64,000 nucleotides of DNA from Dichetophora obliterata (taxonomy: Eukaryota; Arthropoda; Insecta; Diptera; Sciomyzidae). The position numbers were made by a program, and so were the translations under genes. Shown in pieces: positions 44,158 through 55,939 of this stretch (position 1 is its first letter; each line of letters begins with the position of its first letter). The notes under the pieces are model-generated. The model did no database searches, had not been told where the DNA came from, and saw nothing but the letters and a program-made list of their open reading frames with translations. The stretch spans positions 77,045,560 through 77,109,559 of the forward strand of contig OY986438.1 in NCBI GenBank assembly GCA_963920525.1, read 5' to 3'.

Positions 44158-44518
44158 GGTCTGTTCGCGTACTTTTCTGGTAAAAAAATGAAAAACATCA
44201 AAAGTAATAAAATTGAGAGAGAATTAACTTCAACTTTAAAAAGTAAACGAACGCTTTCTGGTAAAATATTGAAAAATGTCAAATACGGCTAAGAAAATCT
44301 AAAAAAACTCAGCCGCTACACACAAACAACTACCATTTGACAGCTGTCATCTTTTTACAAGATGAAATTCTTCTTGTAAAAACTTTAAAAACTTGATCGG
44401 AGAGAAAATGTGATTTCCTCTCTATTACCCAATTTTCTCAGTAAACGAACGCTTTTCAGGCACTTTCTAGTTAAAACTTTTGAAATATTTCGTTTGCATT
44501 CGACTCCGCGAACAGACC
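44158..44518. mobile_element. TIR MITE, GGTCTGTTCGCG ends
   Basis: A 361 bp element with perfect 12-bp inverted ends GGTCTGTTCGCG, TA on both sides (44156-44157 and 44519-44520). Internal AAACGAACGC-TTTC and CAGGTGCC/ CAGCTGTCAT-like words. No ORF. TA flanks fit Tc1/mariner mobilisation. Confidence 0.75.
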
Positions 44519-44520
44519 TA

Positions 44521-45235
44521 TTATTATCTTGTTTTAAAACCATGTTATAATTTCAAAGTATGGTATACATCTGTTTAAATATGGTAACAATATGTTAAAA
44601 AACTGAAATTTTAACAGCTGACTTTGTCATCTAGCTAATTTTCACTCCAAGCTTTATAAAATTACAAGATAGATTCATTTTAACGTAGCAATACTAAAAG
44701 AAAAACTAAAATTCGATCAGCTGACATAAACATTATGCTGACTTTTTTCTCTAATTATGACTTTTTATATCAGTAAAATGCAACTATAATTCTATATATA
44801 TAAATAGGTTTATAAACTCCGACATTTTTGTTATTAAACAAAAATTACAAAATTTTGCCATTTTTTTTTTGCATATTTTTATAGCTTGGATATTTGAGAA
44901 TATCGTCCTAAAAGAGTTTTTGAAATTCGAAATATTTTAGGAGACATGGCCTTTTTTGTCCAGCAATGTTTTCGCCAAAATACTATTTGCTTAATTTGGC
45001 TACTTTTTTAATGCAACGGTTTGAAGCAACCACCGAATTTCGTTCAACGCGTTCTTTCTCGTTCTTTCTCTAGTTGGTAATAACTTGTTTGTATACGCAT
45101 TTTAAAAATAAATGAATAACCATTTTAGAGCTTAGGTATTCGAATGTTGGCAGCGTTTAGTTCACTTTGAATTGAGTTGTAAACCGGACGCGCGCCCGCA
45201 TACAGTTTTGAAAAGTACAGTTTTGATAAAAATTT
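44521..45235. other. No gene recognised
   Basis: Contains a CGTTCTTTCTCGTTCTTTCTC duplication near 45050. It directly precedes the Mutator-like relic and may be its 5' side. Confidence 0.4.
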
Positions 45236-46060
45236 TTGTTTTTGCCAAAGACAATGGATAGAAAAAGTAATAGAAATAAAAGAAACACCGGTAGCAATCG
45301 AAAAACTAGTCCCTTAAAATGCCAGTTTCGTGGTTACCAACACGAAAGAGATGAGGACACCGAATTCACAAGTACATCGGCAAAAAAATTTAAAAATAAG
45401 GAAAACGAAGACAAGCATTGCTAATCTGGTGATATGTGACAAATGTGAAGGAAAAATCGAGTTTAAAAAAGCACCGCCGTATGGAATTGGCTTCAAAATT
45501 GGTTTTCACTGCGCTTGCCCGACCACTACATACATTTTTTTCGTCGTCTTTGGTTGGCAAATCATATTTGATGAGCCGGCACTTGATTTGTGCCATGAGG
45601 CTTTTAGGCATTGGGCCAAAAGGCATTACCACGTTTTTTGCCCTCATGGATATCGGCAGACGTGGGTAACTCGTTATACTACACTGCCCTGGAGAACTTT
45701 CATACATCTGCAAGCGCAATCTATGGATACACTCTTTCAAAAGCCGCGAAAGAAGAGAAAAATGCCATATTCACAGCCAATCCACAGTGCGACCCAACAA
45801 TGTTTACCGTATCAGGTGATGGCACTTGGAAAAAACGTGGCTTTTCTTCACTATACAGTGCTACAACGTTGATCGGCAAATTCAGTAAAAAAAAAAGTCG
45901 ATTCTGTTGTAAAGTCCATCGTATGGAACAGTTGCAAGTTTTTGGAAGCTAAGAAAGAAGAAGACCCCCTGGCATATGAAATTTAGATTGAAGACCACGA
46001 AGAGGAATGCCGTGACAACCATCAAAGAAGCTCTGGGAAGATGGAGGTGGATGCAAGCAG
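45236..46060 (+). pseudogene. Mutator-like transposase relic
   Basis: Pieces in three frames follow an N-terminal basic MDRKSNRNKR region, ANLVICDKCEGKIEFKKA (zinc pair), GFKIGFHCA, then SRHLICAMRLLGIGPKGIT, NSLYYTALENFHTSAS, FTVSGDGTWKKRGFSSLYSA (catalytic-type DGTW box) and HEEECRDNHQ / GKMEVDA. The CDxC, GIGxxG, DGTWxxRGxxS order is that of the insect Mutator-like transposase domain. At least three frameshifts and a truncated C-terminus make it dead. No terminal repeats were found. Confidence 0.72.
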
Positions 46061-46514
46061 CATACCTGCTTTTTTTTTGCCAACTTTTTGAACAGCACTC
46101 ATACAAAGGAAAAAAATGTTTTTATTTAATTTAATATATTCTTAATACAACAAAAACAAAAAGAATTTAAATAACTCTTTGCATTTTCAAATGAGAAGTT
46201 TTTCAAAAAGGGTCCAAAAACAGCCTTCCAACCAGGAATACTCCCTTAAATGATGTTTCTCCCTCAACATTTCTTCTGAACACACCTATACTCTATCTAC
46301 CACCCTTCTGATGGTCCCCATACAAAAAACACACAAAATAGAAAATATCATTGCCCTTATACACAAAAACGTGACGAGACTCGAAATATTTTTCCTTACG
46401 AACATTTTTCGTGACGAGACTCTAAAAATTGTACTTTTAGTATCAAATCGCCGCCTAAGAAATTTCACTTCAAAACTAGAATATCAAAGCAAAACAAAAT
46501 TAAAAACCGAGTTT
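46061..46514. other. No gene recognised
   Basis: A short duplication of CGTGACGAGACTC-AAA lies at about 46369-46425. Nothing else is supported. Confidence 0.4.
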
Positions 46515-47300
46515 AAAGTAGAGATGGGTCGTTCCGAACCTGTATAGTTCGTGGAACTATGTTCGCAGTCGGACATAGTTCCAATCATTCCTTCGATTAA
46601 TTTTTAGCATGTCCAAACAGTTCCGGTTGCACTGATTTTTTTTAATTGAGCAATATTAACCGACATCTCTTTCACACATACTACGCTTACACGAATTTAT
46701 GTGATCGACTAGAAATGCAAAGATGATGTTTGTGAGCGAACGAAAGAACTGATATATGAAATGGTATAATGACACTTCGTTGTTCTTGTTGTGCACATTG
46801 CTCTGTCCATTTCGTTTTGAACATGCTTTCATTAAAACAAATGGAACTAGCAGAACTAGATAGTTGCTCGGACATATTAAAATCTGGTACATAGAACATG
46901 CATAAGGAATGGCTTAAATGATTCTTTTACTCCCTTTTTAGCAACATTATAAATTTACTGCATTCTTTTAATTCAAATATTTATTTTGTAACAAAGATAA
47001 TTTTTATAATTTGTTTTGTTATGGTTCATTTTTGTTGCTTATACTTTATATATGAATGAAATGAAATTATTTGACATTTTATAAAATTTCCGTTTTATAT
47101 GATATATTTTCTTTAATTTAAAACAACTAATAAATCAAATAGTTTTGTTCAATTTTTTTTACGATTAGTCAGAGCGTTGAAATACTACATGGACCTTAAC
47201 AATTTTTATCTGCAAGTCAAGAAGCAAGCAGTTCTAATAAACGTTTCTAATAGTCCCTGCAGTTCAAATAAACAAAGGAACTAAATAGTTCCGCGGACAT
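46515..47300. repeat. GGAACTA/GTTCC-rich repeat, left part
   Basis: Many palindrome-like GGAACTA, AGTTCC and CGGACAT words. The last 45 bases (AGTTCAAATAAACAAAGGAA, CTAAATAGTTCCGCGGACAT) recur at 50780-50822 after the large element. So the large element sits within this repeat. Superfamily unknown. Confidence 0.55.
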
Positions 47301-47597
47301 TAGGGTGGGTCGATTTAAAAATCACCCATTGCTCTGTGAAAATCGAATTCTAGGGATCAAAATAAGAAACTTGCCCGAGGAACTATACCTCTAAAACGAA
47401 TTCTAATGCCTCAACTTTTGAATTTTGTGAAAAAAATCACCATCTTTGGCACTTTATTTTATTTATGTTTTATTTATTTTATTTATTTTTACTATTTTAT
47501 TTCTTTTTTCTCTTTAGAAATTTATATAGTCAGAAAATAATCAGAACACAAAAAAAAATAAGAAGTGAAGTGACCATTCCAAATCAAAAAGTTTACA

Positions 47598-49634
47598 ATG
47601 AATCCATCATCCTCTACACCGCAAGATCAACAACATCAACAACTATCGAAAACCCAATGAGTCATATACCCAGGCATGATGTTACTGTTTTTGGTGTGTC
47701 TATTGATTTGACTGATCTTAATTTACCAACCCATCTGGATATCTTGAGATATTATTTTTACTTGAGCGAACAAAAAAGTTTTCCTATAAATCATTCACTA
47801 TTCAAGTACAAGATAACTTGATTGGAATTTGGGAAAAACTTGGTATGGAAATAGTGCTGAAAAAAAGAGTATTTAATTGAATAGATTGCTTGACAAATAT
47901 CAAGACCAAATCAAGAGAAGAAACAAAACCCAACAATTTCCAGAGTATATAAAATCTCTGGAAATAATTTTTTACATTGGAACATGTAAATGCGATTTGA
48001 AGGCAGATCCATGTGACTTGGTTCCCGAACGCCTCAAAGAGTTTATGCACGATCAACATATTCATAGAAGACTAACAATGGATGCATTTGTGATGGAAAT
48101 TCAAGTGCAAGGAGCGACGTCTATGTCATCAATGCCAACATACCTAGATCCCGATGATTCAACATACGCACCGCCACCGGTTCAAGAAGATATGGATAGA
48201 AGCACAAGTTCACAATGCTCAGAAAGATACGATTATTTCAACTTTGCCTTGATATGTGACAGATTTGGTGTGCCTGATAGAGTAGCATCAGCATTTGGAA
48301 CCGCTCTTTTCCAAGATTTTAAAATGAAAGATATGCATGGCAAACCTCCCATCATGGATAAATGCAGACAAGAAGTGCTTCGCAAACGGTTAGATGATAC
48401 CAATATGTTAGCGTTTTCATTCGATGGCAGAAAAGATGATACTTTAACGAGAGATAAAATGTATGAGAAGTATCATACTAGGATGGTAAAAGAACCAAAT
48501 CTTGTTATTTTGAGAGTACCGAATTCTAAATTGATTGGTTACTTAAGACTGGAACATGAAACCGCTGAATACAAAACAGCCAAATTAAATGATTGAATGA
48601 ACGATCAAAATATATCACTGGATGAATTAATTGGCATATGCACTGACGGTGAGCCAACAAACACTGGCCCACAAGGTGGAATTAAACGAAAATTCTAATT
48701 GCTGTTACAAAGACCATTGCATTGGTTCGTTTGCCTTCTACACTTCAACGAACTTCCGTTTCGGCATTTGTTTGAAGCTTTGGATAAATCAACCAGCACT
48801 GGACCTAGATCGGCAACCGGAAAACTGGGCAAACATACATGTGAAACTCTTCCCGTAAGTTATTGTTATCACTAATTTATTATAATTGTCAACCGTTTTT
48901 AATTATTTTATTATTATATATTTTCAGGTGGTGGACGGCTTCCCAAAAATTGAGTTGAAAAATATGCCCCCTGCTCCAGTAAAAATTGAATTTTCCACCG
49001 ATTCGAAGTACTTATACGACATGGCCCATGCAATTTCTAGCGGCGTGGTTTCGGTGGATCTGGCTAACATCAAACCAGGGAAAATTGTACATTCTCGCTG
49101 GCTCACCAAGGCCGCTTGATTATTACGATTATATGTGATAACGGAAAATCCAGATGCAAATTTAAGAATTCTGGTTGAATTTATATTTAAATGTTATGTG
49201 CCAATGTACTGCAATATCAAGTATTACAGCTCTGTCGTGTACGGTAGTGCATTATTTTTCAAGTTCATTAGTTGGTCACGATTTCTAGAACCTCGTTTAC
49301 GCAAAATTGTCAGTCAAGAAATTACAGATAATTCATATTATAATATATATTATATAACATGATCAATATGAATGACATAAATAACGAATTTAAACCACCA
49401 TTCAAGCGAAGCATTCCGTACGATACATTGAAAGAATATTTAAATCAAGATGATCCACCGTTTAATGATCCAAATATTCCTTCACACATACAAGGAACGG
49501 AACGACACGTTCAATTGCTAGCTAGCGTTTTCAAACGAGTGATACCGGAAAATGTAGAGGCTGTTATGGCGACGACATTAGAGAGCCGTGCGAAATTGCC
49601 CAGACTTGAAAGTAAAAAAGGCTTCAAACAATAA
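47598..49634 (+). pseudogene. RNase H-like transposase candidate, spliced, frame-damaged
   Basis: Pieces in order: HDVTVFGVSIDLTDLNLPTH with DILRYYFYLSEQ; LIGIWEKLG; LLDKYQDQIKRR; IFYIGTCKCDLKADPC (Cys-rich); ERYDYFNFALICDRFGVPDR; NMLAFSFDGRKDDTL (candidate first Asp); KEPNLVILRVPNSKLIGYLR; GICTDGEPTNTGPQGG (candidate second Asp); RPLHWFVCLLHFNELPFRHL; then, after an intron, DMAHAISSGVVSVDL, KIVHSRWLTKAARLLRLYV, and IQGTERHVQLLASV (candidate Glu) with ESRAKLPRLESKKGF at the end. This D...D...E order with a strand-like first Asp suggests an RNase H-like transposase fold; that is inference. Frameshifts occur near 47815 and 47875, stops near 48596 and 48700, and another break near 49350, so this copy is inactive. 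The start is uncertain. Confidence 0.65.
48855..48927 (+). other. Short intron inside the transposase-like gene
   Basis: GTAAGT follows CETLP codons and TATATTTTCAG precedes VVDGFPK codons, a phase-0 intron of 73 bp, the usual size for fly introns. Splicing restores a continuous conserved region on both sides, which supports that it is real. Confidence 0.75.
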
Positions 49635-50731
49635 TTTTTTTTAGTTTCTTTTCTATAACTAAGTTAAATTCATTTTTTCATTTACATATGTTCGGACTTA
49701 ATAAATTTCTTAAGAGAAAAAATAAATATTATTATAAATAAATAAATAAATTTAATAACGTTTAGGTTAGATCAAATTCAATTTTCAAAATATTTTTAAT
49801 ATTATTTATAGGCTTTTTGATCATATGTTTATTTGCAATTAAAAACACAGTTTTAATTCATTTTTTCCCGACGTTTCGTTGGCTATTTTCCAACATTTTC
49901 AAGGGATGTTTTTATTAAATTTCTAAAACAAAAACAAAGAACACTGGATTAATAAATATAGGAATTTACATGAAGTGACATTAAGCATAATAGTAGAAAA
50001 TTTGAATAATTATTTTTTTGTAAAATTTTAAAAAGACGTGAACTTACAAAATTATGTGTGTGGCATATATCGTTATTGGTAACTTTTTAAAAATAAATAA
50101 AAACTTTTGACAAATTTACAGGACTTTTGCAAAAACTAAGGAAAAAAATGATGTAAACACAATAAACAGATTTGTTACACTAATTTTTGTCTAAAGCAAC
50201 AGCATAAATTCAGTTTATGTTGTCTTTGTCTTTTTTGTAGTTCATCGTTGTTTTTGATTTTTGTTGTATTCTTAGGTTTTCTAAAGTGTAGCGTGTGTTT
50301 ATTCTTTTCTCTATATCTAAAATTTTTAATTTCGTCAAAATATTATTATAAACAAATAAATAATAAATAAAAATAAAGAAAAAAACATAGCCATTTCGCT
50401 GATTTTTTCATGTAAAGTGCCAAAAATTGTGATTTTTTTAAATGTTTGTATGGGGAACCCCCAGAGGGTTCAAAGGGGTGTGCCACTGGCATGGGTGGAT
50501 CGGCCCTCCAAAGTAAGTGGTTATACATTTGGACTCGATTGGGGCACTCTAAATGGGTCAAAGAGGATTTTTCAAAATTTGACCCTACGGGACAAAAGTC
50601 AAAATTTGGAGCATGGAATTCGTTTTAGAGGTATAGTTCCTTGGGCAAAGTTTCTTATTATGATCCCTAGAATTTGACTTTCACTGAGCAATGGGTGATT
50701 TTTTTGCCTCCCCACAAATCGACCCGGCCTA

Positions 50732-50905
50732 GCGGACATTCTTCAAAGTCCCTCTGTAGTTCAACAAGCAAATAGTCTATACAGTTCAAATAAGCAAAGG
50801 AACTAGATAGTTTCGCGGACATGTTTCCGTGAACTACTTCCTTTCTTCAAAAGAATCGTTCCATGTCCGTTCCGTCTCTGGAACTGTTAAGCACAACCCT
50901 AAACA
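50732..50905. repeat. GGAACTA/GTTCC-rich repeat, right part
   Basis: GCGGACATTCTTCAAAGTCC, then AGTTCAAATAAGCAAAGGAA and TAGTTTCGCGGACATG, repeating the words before 47300. It is the continuation of the target repeat of the 3.4 kb element. Confidence 0.55.
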
Positions 50906-51185
50906 CAAGTACAAGTTTAAAACATGTGTTATCGCTTTGTCATTATTGCTACTTGCACTGATTTTAATTAATTTTTTTTATTTTTTGGTTTAGTAAGTTA
51001 CATTTTTATATAATTTATTTCAATGTTTTTTTATTTATGTATATATTTTTAAATAACATTTCATTTGTGAAAAACTTACTTGCTTTACTATATCATAATC
51101 AAACAATTTTGGAACCATATTTAAAGTCTCTGTTGAAATAAACATTTGGAGCGACGAGGAGCGTGCAACTTATTTTGAAATGACG
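50906..51185. other. AT-rich, nothing recognised
   Basis: Only short chance ORFs. Confidence 0.35.
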
Positions 51186-51540
51186 CTACTACATATTTTT
51201 ACTGAGTATTTGTTGGTCATGATTTATCTTTGCGCAAGTTTTTGCTTTTACAAAGCTTAACATATTTCTAATGCAGTCGGGTTTATCTTTTATTTCGAGC
51301 CATTCAGAGAAGATATCACCGATTTTCATGGAGCATGTCTCCGCCATACAAGCAAGTGGCACAGTAAAATTTGAATGTGGATTTATCATAAATCCACATA
51401 AAAGCTTTATGAGAGTCAGCGAGCGAACGATTTAAAGCTTTTGAGAGATAAGATTGAAAAGCAATAGAAATATAAAAATTTGATGCACGAAACATCTGAA
51501 TAAACAATATAGCTGCCAACAAAATGTAGCAGAATTTCAT
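51186..51540 (-). pseudogene. Hypothetical small secreted protein, possibly frame-damaged
   Basis: On the minus strand an ATG at 51540 opens with MKFCYILLAAILFIQMFRA, a good signal peptide (short basic n-region, hydrophobic core). The frame stops after 74 residues, while an overlapping frame (51389-51189) carries a Cys-containing, protein-like text: PLACMAETCSMKIGDIF and WLEIKDKPDCIRNML. A TATATAA element lies about 50 bp upstream. Either a frameshifted gene or a chance pair; an intron is possible but no convincing sites were seen. I do not recognise the family. Confidence 0.3.
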
Positions 51541-52824
51541 TAGGTCTTACTTAAAAAATGTAGGCAATTTTTTTACTAAACTACCCTACGAACATTATAT
51601 AATTTAAAGTTATTATATTTTTTGCATTATCTCTTATCTTTTTGTTTTATAATTTCAATAATATAATATCATAAAGATGACATAATCTAGGTATATTTTT
51701 TGTGTTGACTTGGTTTTTTTGCCGTTTTTCCACATGATATTTTTAGTGTTACATTCTTGTAAGTGCGATTCCATTAGTTGAAGCTTAGCAGCGAATAATG
51801 TTGTAAGCAATATTTTTTATGTTTTTTTTTGCAGAAAATTTTTTTATTTAACTACTTTTATATATTTTTTATTATATTATTGCAAATACATGCTGTTCAG
51901 GTAGCGAACGATCGTGGATAAATTGGCGGAAAAAGAGAACAAATGGGTTAAAGTGGGTTGGGAACAATTCAATTTTATTATTCTATACCTTTTGGTAAAA
52001 CAATTGTGGTGTTATAATATTGTTGATTGATTCTTCTGAGTGTTGATGGGTGGTTGTAGTTATGTGTTGTTGATCCGTTGATAGAAGTCTTCCTTGTTGA
52101 GTTTGTCTTGGTGATGTCCTTGTGTTCTGGATGGGTGGGTTGTTGCAATGATGATTTTCGCTTTCAGTAGTAGAACGAATAAAAAACATAAGACGCTGGC
52201 GCAACCTTGCTGTTGCCGAACGACAACTGTCAGCGCTCGTGCGACTTGTAGCGAGTAGATCGAGCGGACGTGTTTAATATACACGGTGTTTACGTGTTTC
52301 ACGTAAATTGCGAAAAAATTTTCAAAGAAAGATTTTCAATATCAAATTTTACGTAAGTGGAAATGGGTGGAATGAGCGTGATCAAAACTAAGTATGTTAC
52401 AATCTCATCTAGGATGCACACAATAAGTGAACTCAAACTGAGCGTAGTCCGTTAAGTCATTTAGATTTGTACAAATGTCAATTAAACAAACAAACCAGAA
52501 AATAAATTATATTAATATAAACTTTGTGTTACATTGTATGAGTATTATAGAACGAATGCAATTCGAAGAGAATTAAAGAATTTTCAAAGATTTTTTCGAT
52601 TTTTTTTAAGTTTTGAAAAATATGTCCCCATTTGTGATCCTATAACTTCAAAAGTATTTTTTCATATTACAAAATTTGTACATGTTTGCAAATAAGACAT
52701 TTATATCTTTTATTTAAGCTATCATTTGTATTGATCTAAAGATTTTTGTATAAATATTCTAAATACTACATTTGTGAAAGAGTTTAAAAAAATATGGTTA
52801 ATACTCAAAATTACCTCCTATTCA
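51541..52824. other. No gene recognised
   Basis: The segment 52200-52320 is GC-richer (GCGCTCGTGCGACTTG), resembling promoter or element-end sequence, but no partner repeat was found. Confidence 0.4.
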
Positions 52825-53225
52825 GGCCATATACATATGCGATATCGGATAGCTTTATAATTATATCTCGAAAAGCCTCAGAATTTGGTATTCGACCACA
52901 ATTAACAAGTAAGGTTTCCCTGATAACATGTGATGGGCGTTGGGCAAGGAGGCGTGGCACCTCCTACACCGCCCGAATTTGCGATATCGAATTGCTTTGG
53001 AGTTATAGGTCGCATAGCCTCGAAACTCGGTATTCGACTACAATTTACACGTTTCACTGATAAAATTTTATCCCTCCCACACAACTGAAATTTTTTGGTA
53101 TTAAATAGCTTTGGAGTTATAGGTCGCTGCACAGCCTCGGAATTCGGTACTCGACCACAATTTACTCGTGCCGTTTCACTGATAGCATGTTATGGGCGTT
53201 TGGCAAAGGGGGCGTGGCAGCATCA
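52825..53225 (+). repeat. ~120-145 bp tandem repeat, three units
   Basis: Words GCGATATCG/GGAGTTATAGGTCGC, AGCCTCGGAATT-GGTATTCG and ACCACAATTTAC recur at about 52875, 53019 and 53135. Two units also carry GGCGTTGGGCAAGGAGGCGT-like text near their ends. Confidence 0.7.
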
Positions 53226-53609
53226 CACAGTGTTTCAGCTAGTTATTTATACCGGCGCGAAGATTTCGTTGCTTTGTTTTGATTTATTTTTGACGTAGCT
53301 TTGTTTACGTTATTTCTGTCATTTTACTCATTTCCATGGCAATTCAAAATAATCGAGGAAGTATTGAAAACTGATTATATCAAGAAAACAAATAAAAATT
53401 TAAAATCATGAATGTTGTAAAAAAATTCTGCTATGGGATTTTTAAATTTAGCTAAAAACGCTAAGAACATTGTTTGTAAACAAAATCTTTTGTTAAATAT
53501 ATGATAATTTGGTTTTTAAAGTCAGAAGAATTTGTTTAGTACGAACTCACCACGTCGACTTTGATGCAGGTAGTTATGAGTATTTTTACTAAAACAACAA
53601 CAATATAAG

Positions 53610-53956
53610 GAATTTTTTCCTTTCATATTGAAAAAATTTGTTGTTGTTGTTGTTTCTTTGGAAAAATTCGTTAGAACAATTAATTGTTCTAACTTTGACC
53701 TTAAGCTCAATAAACGATTTTAAACTATCAAACAACTAGAATTTGTATTTAAAATCAAGTATGATTTAAACTATCAAACATTTAGAATTTGTATTTAAAT
53801 CATATAATGTCAACATAATAAATATAGAGGTCATTTAGAAAACACTTTAATCAAATGGTAGAGCTCGACCAAACGGAAACAGCTGAAAAACAAAATCAGC
53901 AAAAATTCTAAAAACAACTTCAGTAAACATGCTTTGTTAGTGCAGACTTCCAGCAG
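53610..53956 (+). repeat. tRNA-headed ~580 bp repeat, third locus, partial unit
   Basis: Starts inside a unit at TTTCCTTTCATATTGAAAAA, with a (TTG)n run, then AATAAACGATTTTAAACT and AGAATTTGTATTTAAA, and ends at ACTTCCAGCA. The same words lie in the arrays at 4-6.7 kb. Confidence 0.8.
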
Positions 53957-54210
53957 GCTGTTGGACTACATATAATAACATAAGCATAGAAACTAAAGTA
54001 AAACAGAAATACAACAACAAATGTGACATTATGAAATTGAGGAAAAAATGAGAAATTGACGCTTCAAAATCTCATCGCCTCGATGGTGCAGTGCGTTAGC
54101 GCGCGCTTGCACGGGCAATCACAAAGATTTCTGATGACGCGTTTAGCAGCGCAGAAATTGTACAATAAAATCAAATGCTAGTGATTTTTTTCCTTTCATA
54201 TTGAAAAACT

Positions 54211-54243
<33 letters not shown>

Positions 54244-54405
54244 CTTTGGAAAAATTCGTTAGAACAATTAATTGTTCTAACTTTGACCTTAAGCTCAATA
54301 AACGATGTTAAACTATCAAACAACTAGAATTTGTATTTAAAATCAAGTATGATTTAAACTATCAAACATTTAGAATTTGTATTTAAATCATATAAAGTCA
54401 ACATT
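53957..54405 (+). repeat. tRNA-headed ~580 bp repeat, third locus, second unit
   Basis: Begins GGCTGTTGGACTACAT. The A-box-like TGGTGCAGTGCGTTAGCGCG lies at about 54084-54103; the B box is decayed. (TTG)n runs at 54209-54240. Tandem period is again about 575 bp. Confidence 0.8.
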
Positions 54406-55320
54406 AATAATGAATAACACAATAACAGGCAATGAATAAAAAAAAAATGTACAAAAATTAATTATTGAAAAATTTTAAATTCTTTTTGAATTGCATTCAT
54501 TGTAAATAGAATTCATATGAATAAAAAATAACTAATTATTCTGAATAACGAAAAAAAACAATATTTTAAATTAATTACTAATCAATTTTTTAAAATTCAA
54601 TGTGAATTAAAAATTTTATTTATAAACAATTTTGAATTCATTGGATGGATTTGTATGTCGTTATTCAGTTTTCCTTTAGATTCTGAATATATATGCATAT
54701 TATACTGCTCTGGCTGAGTCCATCAAAAATAGTCAATATTAATAGCAAGCAGTGAATAAGAAAAATCTGCTTCGCACAAAATAAGGAAATCATCATGAAA
54801 ATAATGCAAAAAAACAAAAACATTGTTGCTGTCAAGCAGAGATCACAACTACTTGGTTCCAACAACAACAACGGAAAAAACAATTACAACATTAAATTTC
54901 ACGACGCCCGCTAGCTATGAGAAACCTTGGATTGGTGATCTATGCTGTGAAGCATTGTGGAGTGAAGAGTGAAAGAGCATTGCAGAGAGAATGTGCATGC
55001 AAGGATTGAAAACTTTTCTCTCAAGAAAACTTTTTCATCGCGCTCACAAAAGCCTACGTATTGATCTGAAAAATATTTGTTACTTTTTAATGTTCTACGT
55101 GGCACATCTTTATACTATATAATCTTTGCTTTGGGCTTCTATCAGAAAACAAAACTTTTTTGCGATTTTTCGGATATTGATTCTTTCCTATTTATGGCAA
55201 AAAGAAAACACTGTGCGACGCCTACTATAGTAGGGCTTATTGTATTGTATTACAGTATGTTAAGTAAATGTACGGCATAATTTATCCAAAAATTTATTTA
55301 AGAAAATGTTTCTTTATCAA
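54406..55320. other. AT-rich, nothing recognised
   Basis: Several GAATT-rich words (54480-54650). No coding match; the 3' terminus of the following Tc1 relic may lie near 55200-55320 but was not found. Confidence 0.4.
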
Positions 55321-55815
55321 TCAATAAGATGTGCAATCACCACCAGCGTCAATAATCGATTGACATCTCCGCGTCATACTTTCCACTAAATTTTCGGGAT
55401 ATTCGACGGGAAGCGCTCTCCAAATGCGTCGAATTTCCCGGGAAAGCTGTTTTAAAGTATAGGTAGGTCTCCCTCGAAGCTTCTGCTTGATGTAGCCCCA
55501 GACGTTTTCGAAAGGATTAGCAGGCAATTAGGATTAGGCGATTGTGCAGGTCAATCTAATATAAGGATGCTTTTTTCGTGTTTCCAGTCTGTGCAGAGGC
55601 GGCTTTGGTGCTTATGGTTATTGTCATAGAAATAAAAGATTAGGAAATGGTGTTTTGCTCACACACACTATACGTGTGTAGAAGGAATTTTCGTCGCTGA
55701 GGAAGCGAGATAGAGCGTCACTTTTTGACATAAGCCCTTGCCGATTTTTGCCCCCCATTTTTGAGCAAGAGCATCTGTCAAAACACAAGTTCTGCTTCAT
55801 GAGCGTATTCATTAT
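55321..55815 (-). pseudogene. Tc1-type transposase relic, C-terminal part
   Basis: The longest frame (55527-55321) reads PFENVWGYIKQKLRGRPTY, LSREIRRIWRALPVEY and RRCQSIIDAGGDCTSY, the end of a Tc1-family transposase (NPIENVW box altered to NPFENVW). Upstream, in broken frames, DNNHKH and DWKHEKSILILD with PAQSPNPNC give the second catalytic Asp region and the SPDLNP-like site. Stops and frameshifts are present. The N-terminal half is not seen. Confidence 0.85.
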
Positions 55816-55910
55816 TTAGGGTGGCAAGGGCCTTAATTTTTTTCATATTGGGATAAGCTTCAATAGTCATTTATTTGCTTACAATTTCTTTGCAAACTTG
55901 ACAATTAATT

Positions 55911-55939
55911 AATCCACTTTAACTTAATTAAAGTGGATT
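55911..55939. other. Perfect 12-bp hairpin
   Basis: AATCCACTTTAA, loop CTTAA, then TTAAAGTGGATT. It lies beyond the Tc1 relic and has no assigned role. Confidence 0.6.

Larger units (their letters stand above)
47303..50729 (+). mobile_element. 3.4 kb TIR element with spliced orphan transposase-like gene
   Basis: The left end GGGTGGGTCGATTT and the right end (inverted) GGCCGGGTCGATTT are followed by ~100 bp of matching inverted sequence (left 47303-47403, right 50616-50729): AAAATCACCCATTGCTC, TTCTAGGGATCA, AATAAGAAACTT and GGAACTATACCTCTAAAACG. The right arm has about 12 extra bases near its end. TA flanks both ends (47301-47302 and 50730-50731). Inside is one gene-like region with a 73 bp intron. 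I recognise the protein type from arthropod and Hydra predictions, but know no superfamily name for it. Confidence 0.85.

Noticed and set aside
55911..55939. Hairpin as a transcription terminator
   Set aside because: Bacterial-type terminators do not apply in this eukaryotic setting; it is listed only as a hairpin.
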